Positions 45,049 to 52,970 are shown, numbered from the stretch's first letter. The stretch is DNA of 64,000 nt from Streptomyces triculaminicus (GCF_017349075.1 NZ_JAFMOF010000002.1:992001-1056000); one strand, 5' to 3'. Notes: generated by a model from the letters alone, not told the origin. Translations and numbers: made by a program.

Positions 45049-45091
45049 TGCCCGGGCCACCGCCACAGGAGGGGAGGCGGTGGCCCGGGCA
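45049..45091 (-). terminator. Strong terminator after the DUF/ABC-2-like membrane protein gene
   Basis: TGCCCGGGCCACCGCC pairs perfectly with GGCGGTGGCCCGGGCA across an 11-base loop, 27 bases downstream of the leftward gene's stop. Confidence 0.85.
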
Positions 45092-45117
45092 CGGCTCGAT
45101 CCGCTCGATCCGGGGTG

Positions 45118-46170
45118 TCACACCCCTACGGCCTCCTCCATCTCCTCTTCGGCGGCCCCGTCCCCGGCACCGGCACCGGGGACGATGGCCGCGGCGGGCC
45201 GCGTGGCGCGGCGCCTCTCGACGGCCCAGGCGGCGGCGACGGTCGCCACGCCCGCGGCGAGCCACACGGCGAGCGTCGTCACGTTCCGGCCGAGTCCCGC
45301 GTGGCCGAAGTAGACGAGGGAGCGTACGCCCTCGACGAACCCGGCGCCGTTCCAGAAGGAGTGCAGGGCGGCGAAGAAGCCGTTCTGCAGCTCGGGCCGG
45401 TAGACCCCGCCCGCGCTGGTGAAGTTGAGCATCACGAACAGCACCATCACGCCCAGCGTGGTCCAGCGCTTGAGGAAGGTGTGCAGGCCGGTGCCGACGA
45501 GCAGGATGCCCGCCGAGTACAGCCACGCCATGCCCCACAGCCCCCACAGCCCGTGGTCGACCAGGTGGAAGACGGGACCGGCGAAGGCGGCGCCGATCAC
45601 GGCGACCACCAGCGACATGCCCGCCGCCAGCGCCGCCCGCAGCCGCATCGGCAGCGCCCCGCCCGCGCCGCCTATGACGGCCACGGAGGCGTACGAGCCG
45701 ATGCTGAGCGCGACCAGCAGGAAGAAGACGCCCTGGCCGGTGGGGTCGCCCTCGGCCGGGGGCACGATGTCGGTGACCTTCAGGGGCGCGCCCTGCCGCG
45801 CGGCGACGGGGGTGAAGACCTTCTGCACCGCCATGGCGGTGGTGTCCGAGCCGGCGGAGGCCACCAGCAGCTCGGGGTGGTGCCGGTCCGGGACGTAGGC
45901 CCCGAAGACGTCCCGGGCCTCGAGCCGGCGGACGGCCTCGGCGCGGTCGGCGACGGTCCGTACGGCGAGGCGGCCGTCCGCCTTGTCGCCGATCGTCTGC
46001 GCCAGGACCCGGGCGGCGGGGGCCTCGCCGACGACCGCGACGGGCAGCTGGTGCGGCGAGGGGTGGGCGAACGCGCCCAGGTAGGCGAGACCCATCCCGA
46101 CGCACATCAGCAGCGGGGTGAGCAGGTGGGTCAGCACGTGTCGCAGCGCGCCACCGGTGGCGGGTTTCAT
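45118..46170 (-). CDS. ABC-2/DUF3533-like integral membrane protein under MarR control
   Basis: 350 residues from ATG 46170 with AGGAAGG before it. One N-terminal helix, a soluble loop of about 130 residues (LPVAVVGEAPAARVLAQTIG, RRLEARDVFGAYVPDRHHPE) and five more helices. This is the topology of YhgE/DUF3533 and drug-export permease proteins. It faces a MarR gene across a 17-base palindrome, so export of a compound sensed by MarR is the likely role. The acidic tail ends AAEEEMEEAVGV. Confidence 0.75.
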   Translation of the reverse strand: MKPATGGALRHVLTHLLTPLLMCVGMGLAYLGAFAHPSPHQLPVAVVGEAPAARVLAQTIGDKADGRLAVRTVADRAEAVRRLEARDVFGAYVPDRHHPELLVASAGSDTTAMAVQKVFTPVAARQGAPLKVTDIVPPAEGDPTGQGVFFLLVALSIGSYASVAVIGGAGGALPMRLRAALAAGMSLVVAVIGAAFAGPVFHLVDHGLWGLWGMAWLYSAGILLVGTGLHTFLKRWTTLGVMVLFVMLNFTSAGGVYRPELQNGFFAALHSFWNGAGFVEGVRSLVYFGHAGLGRNVTTLAVWLAAGVATVAAAWAVERRRATRPAAAIVPGAGAGDGAAEEEMEEAVGV

Positions 46171-46214
46171 CGGCGCCCTTCCTCGAATGGTTGGCAAATA
46201 CAACTCTCTCTTCA

Positions 46215-46231
46215 AGTTGTACTATACAACT
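46215..46231. promoter_or_regulatory. MarR-type operator between the divergent genes
   Basis: AGTTGTA-CTA-TACAACT is a perfect 17-base palindrome, and a further TACAACT half-site lies at 46198-46204, facing an AAGTTGTA. MarR dimers bind 16-20 base palindromes of this form. It lies 45 bases before the membrane-protein start and 22 before the MarR start. Confidence 0.75.
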
Positions 46232-46252
46232 ACATGGCCGAAAGGAAACCCC

Positions 46253-46681
46253 GTGCCCCCTCGTGACGCGTCCGTGGAGACCATCCAGCGCGAGCTGACC
46301 GCCTTCGCGCGCCGTGCCCGGGCCACCGCCGCCCGGATGCACCCGGAGCTCTCGCTCGTCTCCTTCACCCTGCTCGCCCACCTCGAGGACCAGCAGGGCT
46401 GCCGGGCGACCGACCTCGCGGCGCACTACCTGCTCGACAAGTCGACGGTGAGCCGGCAGATCGCCACCCTCGAGCGCCTCGGGCTCGTCGAGCGCCGCCT
46501 CGACCCGGACGACCAGCGCGTGCAGGTGCTGCACCTGACCGACGCCGGTGCCGCGACCCTCGCCCAGGTCGCCACCAGCCGCCTGGCGGCCTTCCACGAA
46601 CGCCTCGCCGACTGGGACGAGGACGACCTCGCCCGTTTCGCCGGCTATCTCCTGCGCTACAACGTGGGCTACCGGGTCTAA
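46253..46681 (+). CDS. MarR-family regulator
   Basis: 142 residues from GTG 46253, chosen for AAAGGAAAC upstream. Winged helix: SLVSFTLLAHLEDQQGCRAT, DLAAHYLLDKSTVSRQIATL, RLGLVERRLDPDDQRVQVLHLT. It is divergent from the membrane-protein gene and should repress both. An IS605-type element begins a few bases after its stop without damaging it. Confidence 0.92.
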   Translation: MPPRDASVETIQRELTAFARRARATAARMHPELSLVSFTLLAHLEDQQGCRATDLAAHYLLDKSTVSRQIATLERLGLVERRLDPDDQRVQVLHLTDAGAATLAQVATSRLAAFHERLADWDEDDLARFAGYLLRYNVGYRV

Positions 46682-46689
46682 TCGCAGTG

Positions 46690-46709
46690 CACCGGGCTTG
46701 AGCCCGGTG
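46690..46709. repeat. IS605-type left-end hairpin
   Basis: CACCGGGCT and AGCCCGGTG pair perfectly around a two-base loop. A second weaker stem, GACCCG/CGGGTC, follows at 46735-46756. Subterminal hairpins of this kind are what the Y1 transposase recognises. Confidence 0.75.
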
Positions 46710-46774
46710 GTGAAGCGATTCTGAGAAGTGCTCTGACCCGCGCGTGAGCACGGGTCCGCACTGTTGACCTCAGC

Positions 46775-47131
46775 TCAGACGGGGCGGTTCTGCTGCTCGA
46801 TGTACTGCCGCACGATCGACAGCGGAGCCCCGCCCACCGATCCGGCGAAGTGCGAGCCGGACCACAGCCGCTGTGCCCGCCAGTAGTGCCGGACCAGCTC
46901 GGGGTACTCCTGGCTGAGCCTTCGCGAACTGACGCCCTTCAAGCTGTTGACCAGCTTCGACAAGGCGACCTTGGGCGGGAAGTTCACCAGCAGATGCACG
47001 TGGTTGTTCTCGCCGTTGAACTCCACCAGCTCCACCTCGAAGTCCTCGCAGACGCTGCGCATGATCTCTTCAAGTCGCGTCAGGTGCTGGTCGCTGAAGA
47101 CCTTGTGGCGGTACTTCGTCACGAAAACCAA
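46775..47131 (-). CDS. tnpA: IS200/IS605 Y1 transposase TnpA, start codon doubtful
   Basis: 118 residues if read from TTG 47131. HUH motif in ENNHVHLLVNFPP and catalytic Tyr in IVRQYIEQQ are intact. The family's usual N-terminus is present in the same frame upstream (GRHCTFALHAHL just before VFVTKYRHKVF), reaching about 47180, but no ATG, GTG or TTG lies there. Either a rare start is used or the start was lost, in which case the element may no longer transpose by itself. Confidence 0.8.
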   Translation of the reverse strand: MVFVTKYRHKVFSDQHLTRLEEIMRSVCEDFEVELVEFNGENNHVHLLVNFPPKVALSKLVNSLKGVSSRRLSQEYPELVRHYWRAQRLWSGSHFAGSVGGAPLSIVRQYIEQQNRPV

Positions 47132-47217
47132 GTGCGCGTGGAGGGCGAAAGTGCAGTGACGGCCAGTACGAATGTTCTGATATTCAGGTATAAACCAACC
47201 GTAGTACGGTGATCTGC

Positions 47218-48435
47218 ATGCAGCTCCGGTACTCCTTCCGCCTCTACCCGAACGGTCCTCAGCGTTCAGCGCTGGCGAGGGCGTTCGGGTGCGCGCGGGT
47301 GGTCTACAACGACGCCCTCCGGGCGCGGGAGACCGCCCGCGCCGCAGGCAAGGCGTTCTTGAAGACCGGAGACCTGTCCAAGCTGCTGATCACCGAGGCG
47401 AAGAAGACCATGGAGCGCGCGTGGCTCGGCGACGTGTCCGCCGTCGTTCTGCAGCAGTCTCTCCGGGACCTGGACACCGCGTACCGGAACTTCTTCGACG
47501 GGCTGAAGGGCAAGCGCCCGCGCATGGGCGCACCCCGGTTCAAGTCCCGCAAGGACACCCGGCAGGCCGTACGGTTCACCGCGAACGCCCGATGGAAGAT
47601 CACCACCGGCGGAGACCTGTCGCTGCCGAAGATCGGCGACGTACGGGTGAAGTGGTCCCGCAACCTGCCCTCGGTTCCGTCAACGGTCACCGTGATCAAG
47701 GATGCGGCCGGTAGGTACTTCGCCTCGTTCGTAGTCGAGACCGAGCCGGCCATGCTGCCCAGGACGGAACCCGTCATCGGCATCGACCTTGGGCTGGGAC
47801 ACTTCGCCGTCCTCTCCGACGGAACGAAGACCGACGCCCCGCGCTTCCTGTGCCGGGCAGAGAAGAAGCTCAAGCGCGCACAGCAGAACCTCAGCCGGAA
47901 GACGAAAGGCAGTAACAACCGGGACAAGGCCCGTGTCAAGGTCGCCCGCGCCCACGCGCAGGTGGCCGACGCGCGCCGCGAGTTCCACCACCAGCTCTCC
48001 ACACGGATCATTCGCGACAACCAAGCGATTGCCGTGGAGGACCTGGCGGTCAAGGGACTCGCCCGCACGCGCCTGGCCAAGTCCGTGCACGACGCCGGAT
48101 GGTCCGCGTTCGTGACCATGCTGGAATACAAGGCCGCCCGGTATGGGCGCACCTTCATCCGGATCGGCCGCTTCGAGCCGACCTCTCAGGTGTGCTCGGC
48201 GTGCGGCGTCAAGGACGGCCCCAAGCCCCTCCATGTCCGCGTCTGGACCTGCGGGGCCTGCGGAGCCGTCCTCGATCGGGACATCAACGCGGCGGTCAAC
48301 GTCGCCAGGGCCGCCGGACTGGCGGTGTCAGCCTGTCGAGCGCAGCTAAGACCGAGACTCGTCCCGGCACAGCGCATTGAAGCAGGAACCCACCGAGACG
48401 GTCAGACGACTGTGGTAGGAATCCCCGGCCTTTAG
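47218..48435 (+). CDS. tnpB: TnpB RNA-guided nuclease (IS605 OrfB)
   Basis: 405 residues from ATG 47218 (GTG 47209 is an in-frame alternative). The split RuvC site is complete: Asp in VIGIDLGLGHFA, Glu in AIAVEDLAVKGL, Asp in AVLDRDINAAVNVARA. The zinc finger has CSACG and CGACG. TnpB proteins are ancestors of Cas12 and cut DNA matching a guide RNA made from the element's right end. The stop TAG lies inside the right-end hairpin, as in many active elements. All residues expected for activity are present. Confidence 0.93.
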   Translation: MQLRYSFRLYPNGPQRSALARAFGCARVVYNDALRARETARAAGKAFLKTGDLSKLLITEAKKTMERAWLGDVSAVVLQQSLRDLDTAYRNFFDGLKGKRPRMGAPRFKSRKDTRQAVRFTANARWKITTGGDLSLPKIGDVRVKWSRNLPSVPSTVTVIKDAAGRYFASFVVETEPAMLPRTEPVIGIDLGLGHFAVLSDGTKTDAPRFLCRAEKKLKRAQQNLSRKTKGSNNRDKARVKVARAHAQVADARREFHHQLSTRIIRDNQAIAVEDLAVKGLARTRLAKSVHDAGWSAFVTMLEYKAARYGRTFIRIGRFEPTSQVCSACGVKDGPKPLHVRVWTCGACGAVLDRDINAAVNVARAAGLAVSACRAQLRPRLVPAQRIEAGTHRDGQTTVVGIPGL

Positions 48436-48475
48436 GCCGGGGAGCGGAAGTCAAAACGCGGGCTACGAACCGCCC
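48300..48475 (+). ncRNA. Probable omega (reRNA) guide RNA of TnpB
   Basis: In IS605-type elements the guide RNA scaffold overlaps the 3' end of tnpB and its last hairpin, and the guide is the flanking DNA. Here the hairpin CCCCGGCC-TTTA-GGCCGGGG (48423-48442) is followed by AGCGGAAGTCAA and then chromosomal sequence starting near AACGCGGGCTACGAAC. Boundaries are inferred from the family, not measured. Confidence 0.5.
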
Positions 48476-49173
48476 GCCGGGCGGTAGGGGCCCGCATGGG
48501 TGGCCAGGACGGCCGCCTGGATGCGCCGCTCGACGCCGAGCTTGGCGAGCATGCGGGAGATGTGGTTCTTGACCGTCTTCTCGGACAGGAACAGCCGCTG
48601 GGCGATCTGACGGTTGGTGAGGCCCTCCCCGATGAGGGCGAGGACGTCGTGCTCGCGCGGGGAGAGCACAGCCAGGCGCTCGTCCTCGGGCCCCGCGGCG
48701 TCCGCCTCCGCCTCGCCACCGCCGCCGCGCAGGCTGTTCATCAGCCGGGTGGTGGTCGCCGGGTCGAGCATGGACTGGCCGGCCGCGACCGTACGGATCG
48801 CGGCGACGAGGTCCGAGCCCTTGATCTGCTTGAGGACGTAGCCGGCCGCCCCGGCCATGATCGCGTCGAGGAGCGCATCGTCGTCGTCGAAGGAGGTCAG
48901 CATCAGGCACGCCAGGCCCGGCATGCGCGAGCGCAGCTCCCGGCAGACCGTGATGCCGTCGCCGTCGGGCAGTCGTACGTCCAGCACTGCCACGTCGGGC
49001 CGCAGGGCCGGGCCCCGGGTCAGGGCGTGTCCGGTGGTGCCGGCCTCGCCGACGACCGTGATGTCGTCCTCGCCGTCCAGCAGGTCATGGATGCCCCGCC
49101 GGACGACCTCGTGGTCGTCCAGCAGGAACACCCGGATCGGCCGTTCCTGGGAGAACGTCCTTGACTGGTCCAC
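48463..49173 (-). CDS. NarL/LuxR-type response regulator, DosR/DevR-like
   Basis: 236 residues from GTG 49173 with GGGAGC upstream. Receiver domain RVFLLDDHEVVRRGI with phospho-acceptor Asp65 (VAVLDVRLPDG), then the HTH LSPREHDVLALIGEGLTNRQ / RLFLSEKTVKNHISRMLAKL. Receiver and HTH closely resemble DevR/DosR. No kinase is adjacent; the DosS-like kinase at 30557-32236 is the best partner in the window. Candidate targets of such a pair include universal stress, nitrate and alcohol dehydrogenase genes, all found here. The IS605 element ends just after its stop. Confidence 0.88.
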   Translation of the reverse strand: MDQSRTFSQERPIRVFLLDDHEVVRRGIHDLLDGEDDITVVGEAGTTGHALTRGPALRPDVAVLDVRLPDGDGITVCRELRSRMPGLACLMLTSFDDDDALLDAIMAGAAGYVLKQIKGSDLVAAIRTVAAGQSMLDPATTTRLMNSLRGGGGEAEADAAGPEDERLAVLSPREHDVLALIGEGLTNRQIAQRLFLSEKTVKNHISRMLAKLGVERRIQAAVLATHAGPYRPAGGS

Positions 49174-49297
49174 TACCGCTCCCTGTCGACGGTCCGCGCG
49201 GTCGACGATCCGCGCGCACGCGCTGCCACGCTTATTCGATCATGGTCCATCGGGAGGGCGTCACGCCATGGGCCGAACGGCCCCGGCTCGGCCCGGG

Positions 49298-49363
49298 CCT
49301 GCCCCGGCGGTGGGGCCTGCCCCGGCGGTGGGGGCAGGCCCGGCGGTGGGGGCAGGCCCGGGC
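49298..49363. repeat. Four tandem 18-base GC-rich repeats
   Basis: Units of the form CCTGCCCCGGCGGTGGGG (twice) and GCAGGCCCGGCGGTGGGGG follow one another, the last incomplete. CCTGCCCC and GGGGGCAGG also pair with each other, so the run can fold strongly and may end transcription of the leftward AlaX gene, whose stop lies 16 bases to the right. Confidence 0.6.
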
Positions 49364-49378
49364 GGCTGCGGGCGCCGG

Positions 49379-50086
49379 TCAGGCCGGCGCCGCGTGGTGC
49401 GCCTCGTAGCCGACCTTCAGCCGGCCGGACTTGACCTTGATGGAGCGGATGGCGACGTCGGCGAGGCAGCTCAGGTCGGTGACGTGGGTGCCGGCGCAGA
49501 ACTCCGTCGCGAACCCCTCGATGGTGATGGTCCGCCGCCCCTCGCGCTCGCCGGAGATGACCGGCAGGGCCTGGGACATGGCCTTCGCCACCCCCTCCCG
49601 CAGGGAATCGGCCATACGTTCCTTGTCCACTTCCGCGCCGTCCAGCTCGTATTCCACCCGAGCCTGACCGGGAAAGTGATTACTGCCCACATGCCGCACC
49701 CCGAAGGGGTCGATCAGCGCGTCGACCAGGTGGCCCGCGGTGTGCAGGGCGGCGAACAGACGGCGTTGTTCGGCGTCGATGGCCGCGGTGACCGCTTGTC
49801 CTTCGGAGAACGCGCTCCGATCGTCCCCGGACTCGGGCGCCAGGTCGAGACAGACCCGTTCCGAGCCGGGCTCACGGACGGGTGAGGCGGGAATCCCGTC
49901 CACCCAGCCCCGGTCGCTCGGCTGCCCTCCGCCCTGCGGGTGGAAGATGTTGTCCACCAGGGCGAGCCGGATTCCGGCCGCGCTCGACGTGCTGCTCAGG
50001 ATCGTGGTCCTGGCCTCGTAGGTGTACGTCTGCGTCAGATAGACGTTGTTCTGCGTGGCGTTCTGTGTGTCGTTCTGCGTGCCCAA
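49379..50086 (-). CDS. AlaX-like aminoacyl-tRNA editing protein
   Basis: 235 residues from TTG 50086 (no ATG or GTG fits). DNIFHPQGGGQPSDRGW is the AlaRS/AlaX signature. The zinc/editing site is HTAGH (His115, His119) with CAGTH (Cys197, His201). Such free-standing proteins hydrolyse wrongly charged tRNA, and the same fold is the editing domain of ThrRS. The N-terminus has an odd TQND-TQNA-TQNN repeat. The gene is next to an EamA exporter and the bes-like cluster, whose expected product mimics threonine, so a self-resistance role by trans-editing is a reasonable inference. Confidence 0.85.
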   Translation of the reverse strand: MGTQNDTQNATQNNVYLTQTYTYEARTTILSSTSSAAGIRLALVDNIFHPQGGGQPSDRGWVDGIPASPVREPGSERVCLDLAPESGDDRSAFSEGQAVTAAIDAEQRRLFAALHTAGHLVDALIDPFGVRHVGSNHFPGQARVEYELDGAEVDKERMADSLREGVAKAMSQALPVISGEREGRRTITIEGFATEFCAGTHVTDLSCLADVAIRSIKVKSGRLKVGYEAHHAAPA

Positions 50087-50178
50087 TGTCCTGGGTGCCT
50101 TCCATGCGGCTCATGGTGTGGTGCGGGAGAGTGCTCATGGTGCGTCACGGGAACAGGCGGGGGAGGGGAAACGGCGAA

Positions 50179-51279
50179 TTATTCGAAGCCCGCCGACGGC
50201 CCTTTCCGCTCGGCCGGGTGTCCCGTTCCCTGACACGATGACGCGTCCATCCGGTCCCGCCCGTTCGCGTGCCCCGAATGGTCCGTCGCATGCCCGTTGG
50301 CGTGCCCGTTCGCATGGTCCGGACGGTCCGCCGAGTGCCCGTTCGCGTGCCCGTTCACGTGGCGCGGACGGTCCGTCGTGTGCCTGCCGGTCGCCTTGCC
50401 GGCGGCCTCGCCGCCGTCCGCCCGGCGCGGCCGGCGGTTGATGAGCGCGACACCCGCGATCCCGAGCACGCCGCCGACCAGGGCGAGCGGGGAGGGCACC
50501 TCGTCCAGCCACAGGTACGCGACGACAAGGGCCACCGGTGGTACGAGGTACAGGGCCGCGGTGGAGGAGGCCATGGACAGCCGGGCGACCGCGTACCCCC
50601 AGACGACGAAGCCCACGGCGGAGGGGAACAGTCCGAGGAACACGGTGGACAGGAGCGGCGCCGTCGACGCGGCCGCGAAGCCGTGCACCATCTGGGGGAG
50701 GAGCGGCAGCAGGAAGAACGTCCCCGCCCACATCGCGTAACAGGCGACCTCGAGGCCCGTGTACCGGACCAGGAGGGGCTTGGTCGCGAAGTGGTAGACG
50801 CCCTGGACGACGGCCGCCGCGAGGACGACCCACGCCGAGGTGGTGTATTCGGCGTGGCCTCCGGCCACCGCGATCACCGCGGCGCCGGCGATGGCCACCA
50901 CGCTTCCGACGACCTTGAGCCGGGTGATCCGCTCGCCGAGGAAGGCCACCGCCAGCAGCACGCTGAACACCGGAGCCACGGCGATGAGCAGGCTCGCGGT
51001 GCCGGCGGGGACGTTGACCTCGCCCCAGTTGAGAAGGACCTGATAGGCGGACATGCCGGTCAGCCCGCACAGCACGATCATGGGCAGGTCCTGACGGCGC
51101 GGGATGCGCACGCCGAGGAAGGGTGCCGCGACGGCCAGGGCGACCGAGGCGACCATGAGGCGGGCCAGGGAGAGTCCGGCGACTCCGAAGCCCTCCAGGC
51201 CCACGCGGATGGCGGGGAAGGCCGAGGCCCACGCGAAGACAGTAAGAGCCAGAGCCCAGACGGCTTTCGAGAGCTTCAC
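50179..51279 (-). CDS. EamA/DMT-family exporter
   Basis: 366 residues: ten membrane segments in two EamA repeats (SFPAIRVGLEGFG-type start, GERITRLKVVGSVVAIAGA, LDEVPSPLALVGGVLGIAGV). A hydrophilic tail of about 75 residues is full of HANGHANGH-like repeats. DMT proteins of this type export amino acids and metabolites. It lies between the editing-protein gene (same strand, 92 bases away) and divergent besA, so it most likely exports the alkyne amino acid or its dipeptide. Confidence 0.88.
   Translation of the reverse strand: MKLSKAVWALALTVFAWASAFPAIRVGLEGFGVAGLSLARLMVASVALAVAAPFLGVRIPRRQDLPMIVLCGLTGMSAYQVLLNWGEVNVPAGTASLLIAVAPVFSVLLAVAFLGERITRLKVVGSVVAIAGAAVIAVAGGHAEYTTSAWVVLAAAVVQGVYHFATKPLLVRYTGLEVACYAMWAGTFFLLPLLPQMVHGFAAASTAPLLSTVFLGLFPSAVGFVVWGYAVARLSMASSTAALYLVPPVALVVAYLWLDEVPSPLALVGGVLGIAGVALINRRPRRADGGEAAGKATGRHTTDRPRHVNGHANGHSADRPDHANGHANGHATDHSGHANGRDRMDASSCQGTGHPAERKGPSAGFE
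50262..50385 (-). repeat. Degenerate repeats encoding the His/Asn/Gly tail of the EamA protein
   Basis: Short copies of GCCCGTTCGCGTG/GCATG and GGACGGTCCG (plus strand) alternate across this stretch, giving HANGHANGH and HSADRPDH blocks. The repeats are imperfect, contain no constant spacer and lie in frame within a gene. Confidence 0.7.
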
Positions 51280-51535
51280 GTGCCGATCCTGTCACCGTCG
51301 CGTGTACGGATCAAATAACCCAGACGCAAATAAAGCGGAGATGGGTATTTTCGAGCCACATCCATTACATGAAACGCTCGCACTTATTTGCGAGAAGTCA
51401 CCGGAATGTGTAATTCCGATACCGTTTTCCCTGGCGTGCTCGTAACCTCACCAGCAGCACCCTGAGCACCTGGTACCTACGGAACTGTGCGGTCCGTTCG
51501 CCACAACCCAGACAAGCGAGGCAGAGCGCTTCCTT
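51280..51535. promoter_or_regulatory. Divergent eamA/besA control region with several palindromes
   Basis: This 256-base AT-rich region holds CTCGCA-n6-TGCGAG (51377-51394) and CGGAAT-n5-ATTCCG (51402-51418) back to back. A 9-base inverted pair CGCAAATAA (51325) / TTATTTGCG (51384) spans 68 bases. It separates the exporter from the first biosynthetic gene and is the most likely place for cluster-specific regulation. No regulator gene is in the cluster. Confidence 0.6.
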
Positions 51536-52921
51536 ATGGCTGATTTCGACTCCACTCGGATTTTGATCTACGCCTTCAACTACGCCGACCGGATACTGCA
51601 GGAGGTGCCGTATCTTCGGTTCTCGGCAGAGCGCAGCCTCTGTTTTCTGTGGGACCTCCGTGACCCGGCGGTGCGGGCTGTCGTCATCACGTCCGAGCCG
51701 GTCGATCCCTACACGCTCGAGTACCACTTCCGTGATGTCTTCCGGTTCGACGACCGCACGATCGAGAGCGTCCGTGAGCGGCTGACCCTGCTGACGCCGG
51801 ACTCCCACCAGCTGCGCCCCCTCGACGACCTGGTCCTCAACGAGGACCGGATCGTGGACGTCCTGCGGAGCGCCGCTCAGGACAGCACCCGGACGACCAT
51901 CGTCCACTTCATGGCCTCCGACTCCCTCGACGAGCTGGCCCGCAGGGTGGGCGCCGGCCTCGAGGAGGGCAGCCAGCCCTTCGTCACCCGCTGGGGCAGC
52001 AAGGGCGGGGGCAAGGAGATCCTCCTGCGCGCCGGCGTCGCGGTGCCCGACGGGTCCGCGGAGGAGCTGCGCAGCGAGGAGGGCGTGCTCCGGGAGATCG
52101 AGCGGCTCTCCTCGGGCCCGCGCCGGGCGCGGCGCGTCATGGTGAAGCTGAGCGCGAGCACCTACGCCGCGTCGATCGGCAATGTGCTGATCGACTGCGA
52201 GAAGCTCACCGACACCGGGAACCTCCTCGCCGCGGCCGAGGTGATCCGGATGCCCGCCGACGACTTCTACCAGGAGCTCGCCGAGGGCGGGGCGATCGTG
52301 GAGGAGTTCCTCGAGGAGGTCACCTCCTCCCCCAGCGGGCAGGGCTACATCCGCGCGGACGGCTCGGTCAAGGTGGTCGCCTGCCATGACCAGGTGCTGT
52401 CGGGCGGTCAGTACTGGGGGTGCCGGTTCCCGGCGGAGGAGCGGTGGCGGCCCGTCATCACCGACGCGGTCAGGCGGACGGGCGCGGTGCTGTCCGAGCT
52501 CGGTCACCGGGGCACGTTCGGCATCGACTTCGTGATCGCCGGAGAGCGCGGGCCGCTCGCGGTGGAGATCAACCTGCGCAAGGTCGGCCCCAGCCACGTG
52601 CTGCGGTACGCCGAGGCGCTCGTCGGCCGGGAGGTCGACGAGGACGGGCTGCTGCGGCATGCCGACGGACGGCCGGTGTGCTACGTGCACGGCCGGCTGC
52701 TCGAACCGGAGGCGCTCGGCAGGCTCGACCCGAAGGCCGCCGTCGAGCGGCTGAAGGCCGAGGGGCTGCTCTACCGTCCGGACAAGGGCGAGGGCGTGGT
52801 CCTGCACGTGCTGGGGGCCCTGCGGTCCTGCGGCTTCGTGGAGCTGACGGCCCTGGCGCCCGACTTCGAGGCCGCCGACGCGTACAGCAAAGCGGCGGAA
52901 GCGGCCCTGATGCGTGTCTGA
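51536..52921 (+). CDS. besA: ATP-grasp peptide ligase, BesA/PGM1-like
   Basis: 461 residues from ATG 51536. N-terminal domain (ILIYAFNYADRILQEVPYLR, RSLCFLWDLRDPAVRAVVIT), then an ATP-grasp fold with KLSASTYAASIGNV and the metal-binding LAVEINLRKVGPSH (Glu344, Asn346). It resembles the peptide ligase of pheganomycin synthesis and BesA of Streptomyces cattleya, which joins L-glutamate through its gamma-carboxyl to L-propargylglycine. Here it would make the gamma-glutamyl dipeptide that besE then hydroxylates. It is convergent with besB, with a terminator between. The bes assignment rests on the company of all four partner enzymes. Confidence 0.82.
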   Translation: MADFDSTRILIYAFNYADRILQEVPYLRFSAERSLCFLWDLRDPAVRAVVITSEPVDPYTLEYHFRDVFRFDDRTIESVRERLTLLTPDSHQLRPLDDLVLNEDRIVDVLRSAAQDSTRTTIVHFMASDSLDELARRVGAGLEEGSQPFVTRWGSKGGGKEILLRAGVAVPDGSAEELRSEEGVLREIERLSSGPRRARRVMVKLSASTYAASIGNVLIDCEKLTDTGNLLAAAEVIRMPADDFYQELAEGGAIVEEFLEEVTSSPSGQGYIRADGSVKVVACHDQVLSGGQYWGCRFPAEERWRPVITDAVRRTGAVLSELGHRGTFGIDFVIAGERGPLAVEINLRKVGPSHVLRYAEALVGREVDEDGLLRHADGRPVCYVHGRLLEPEALGRLDPKAAVERLKAEGLLYRPDKGEGVVLHVLGALRSCGFVELTALAPDFEAADAYSKAAEAALMRV

Positions 52922-52940
52922 GGACGCCTGAGCACGAGCG

Positions 52941-52970
52941 ACCGCCTCCCTGGCATGGCAGGGAGGCGGT
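52941..52970. terminator. Bidirectional terminator between besA and besB
   Basis: ACCGCCTCCCTG pairs perfectly with CAGGGAGGCGGT around a six-base loop and is followed by CCCTTGCGTT. It lies between the stops of two convergent genes and can serve both. Confidence 0.85.

Larger units (their letters stand above)
46682..48460. mobile_element. IS200/IS605-family element with divergent tnpA and tnpB
   Basis: A short-stem hairpin at 46690-46709 (CACCGGGCT/AGCCCGGTG) marks one end and CCCCGGCC-TTTA-GGCCGGGG at 48423-48442 the other. There are no inverted terminal repeats or target duplication, as expected for this single-strand mechanism. Between them lie a Y1 transposase gene (leftward) and a TnpB nuclease gene (rightward). 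The exact outer cut sites cannot be fixed from one copy. The element sits between the MarR gene and the response-regulator gene, harming neither. Confidence 0.88.

Noticed and set aside
50262..50385. CRISPR-like alternation of repeats
   Set aside because: Repeats are short, imperfect, without equal spacers, and lie in frame within the EamA gene encoding a His/Asn/Gly tail.
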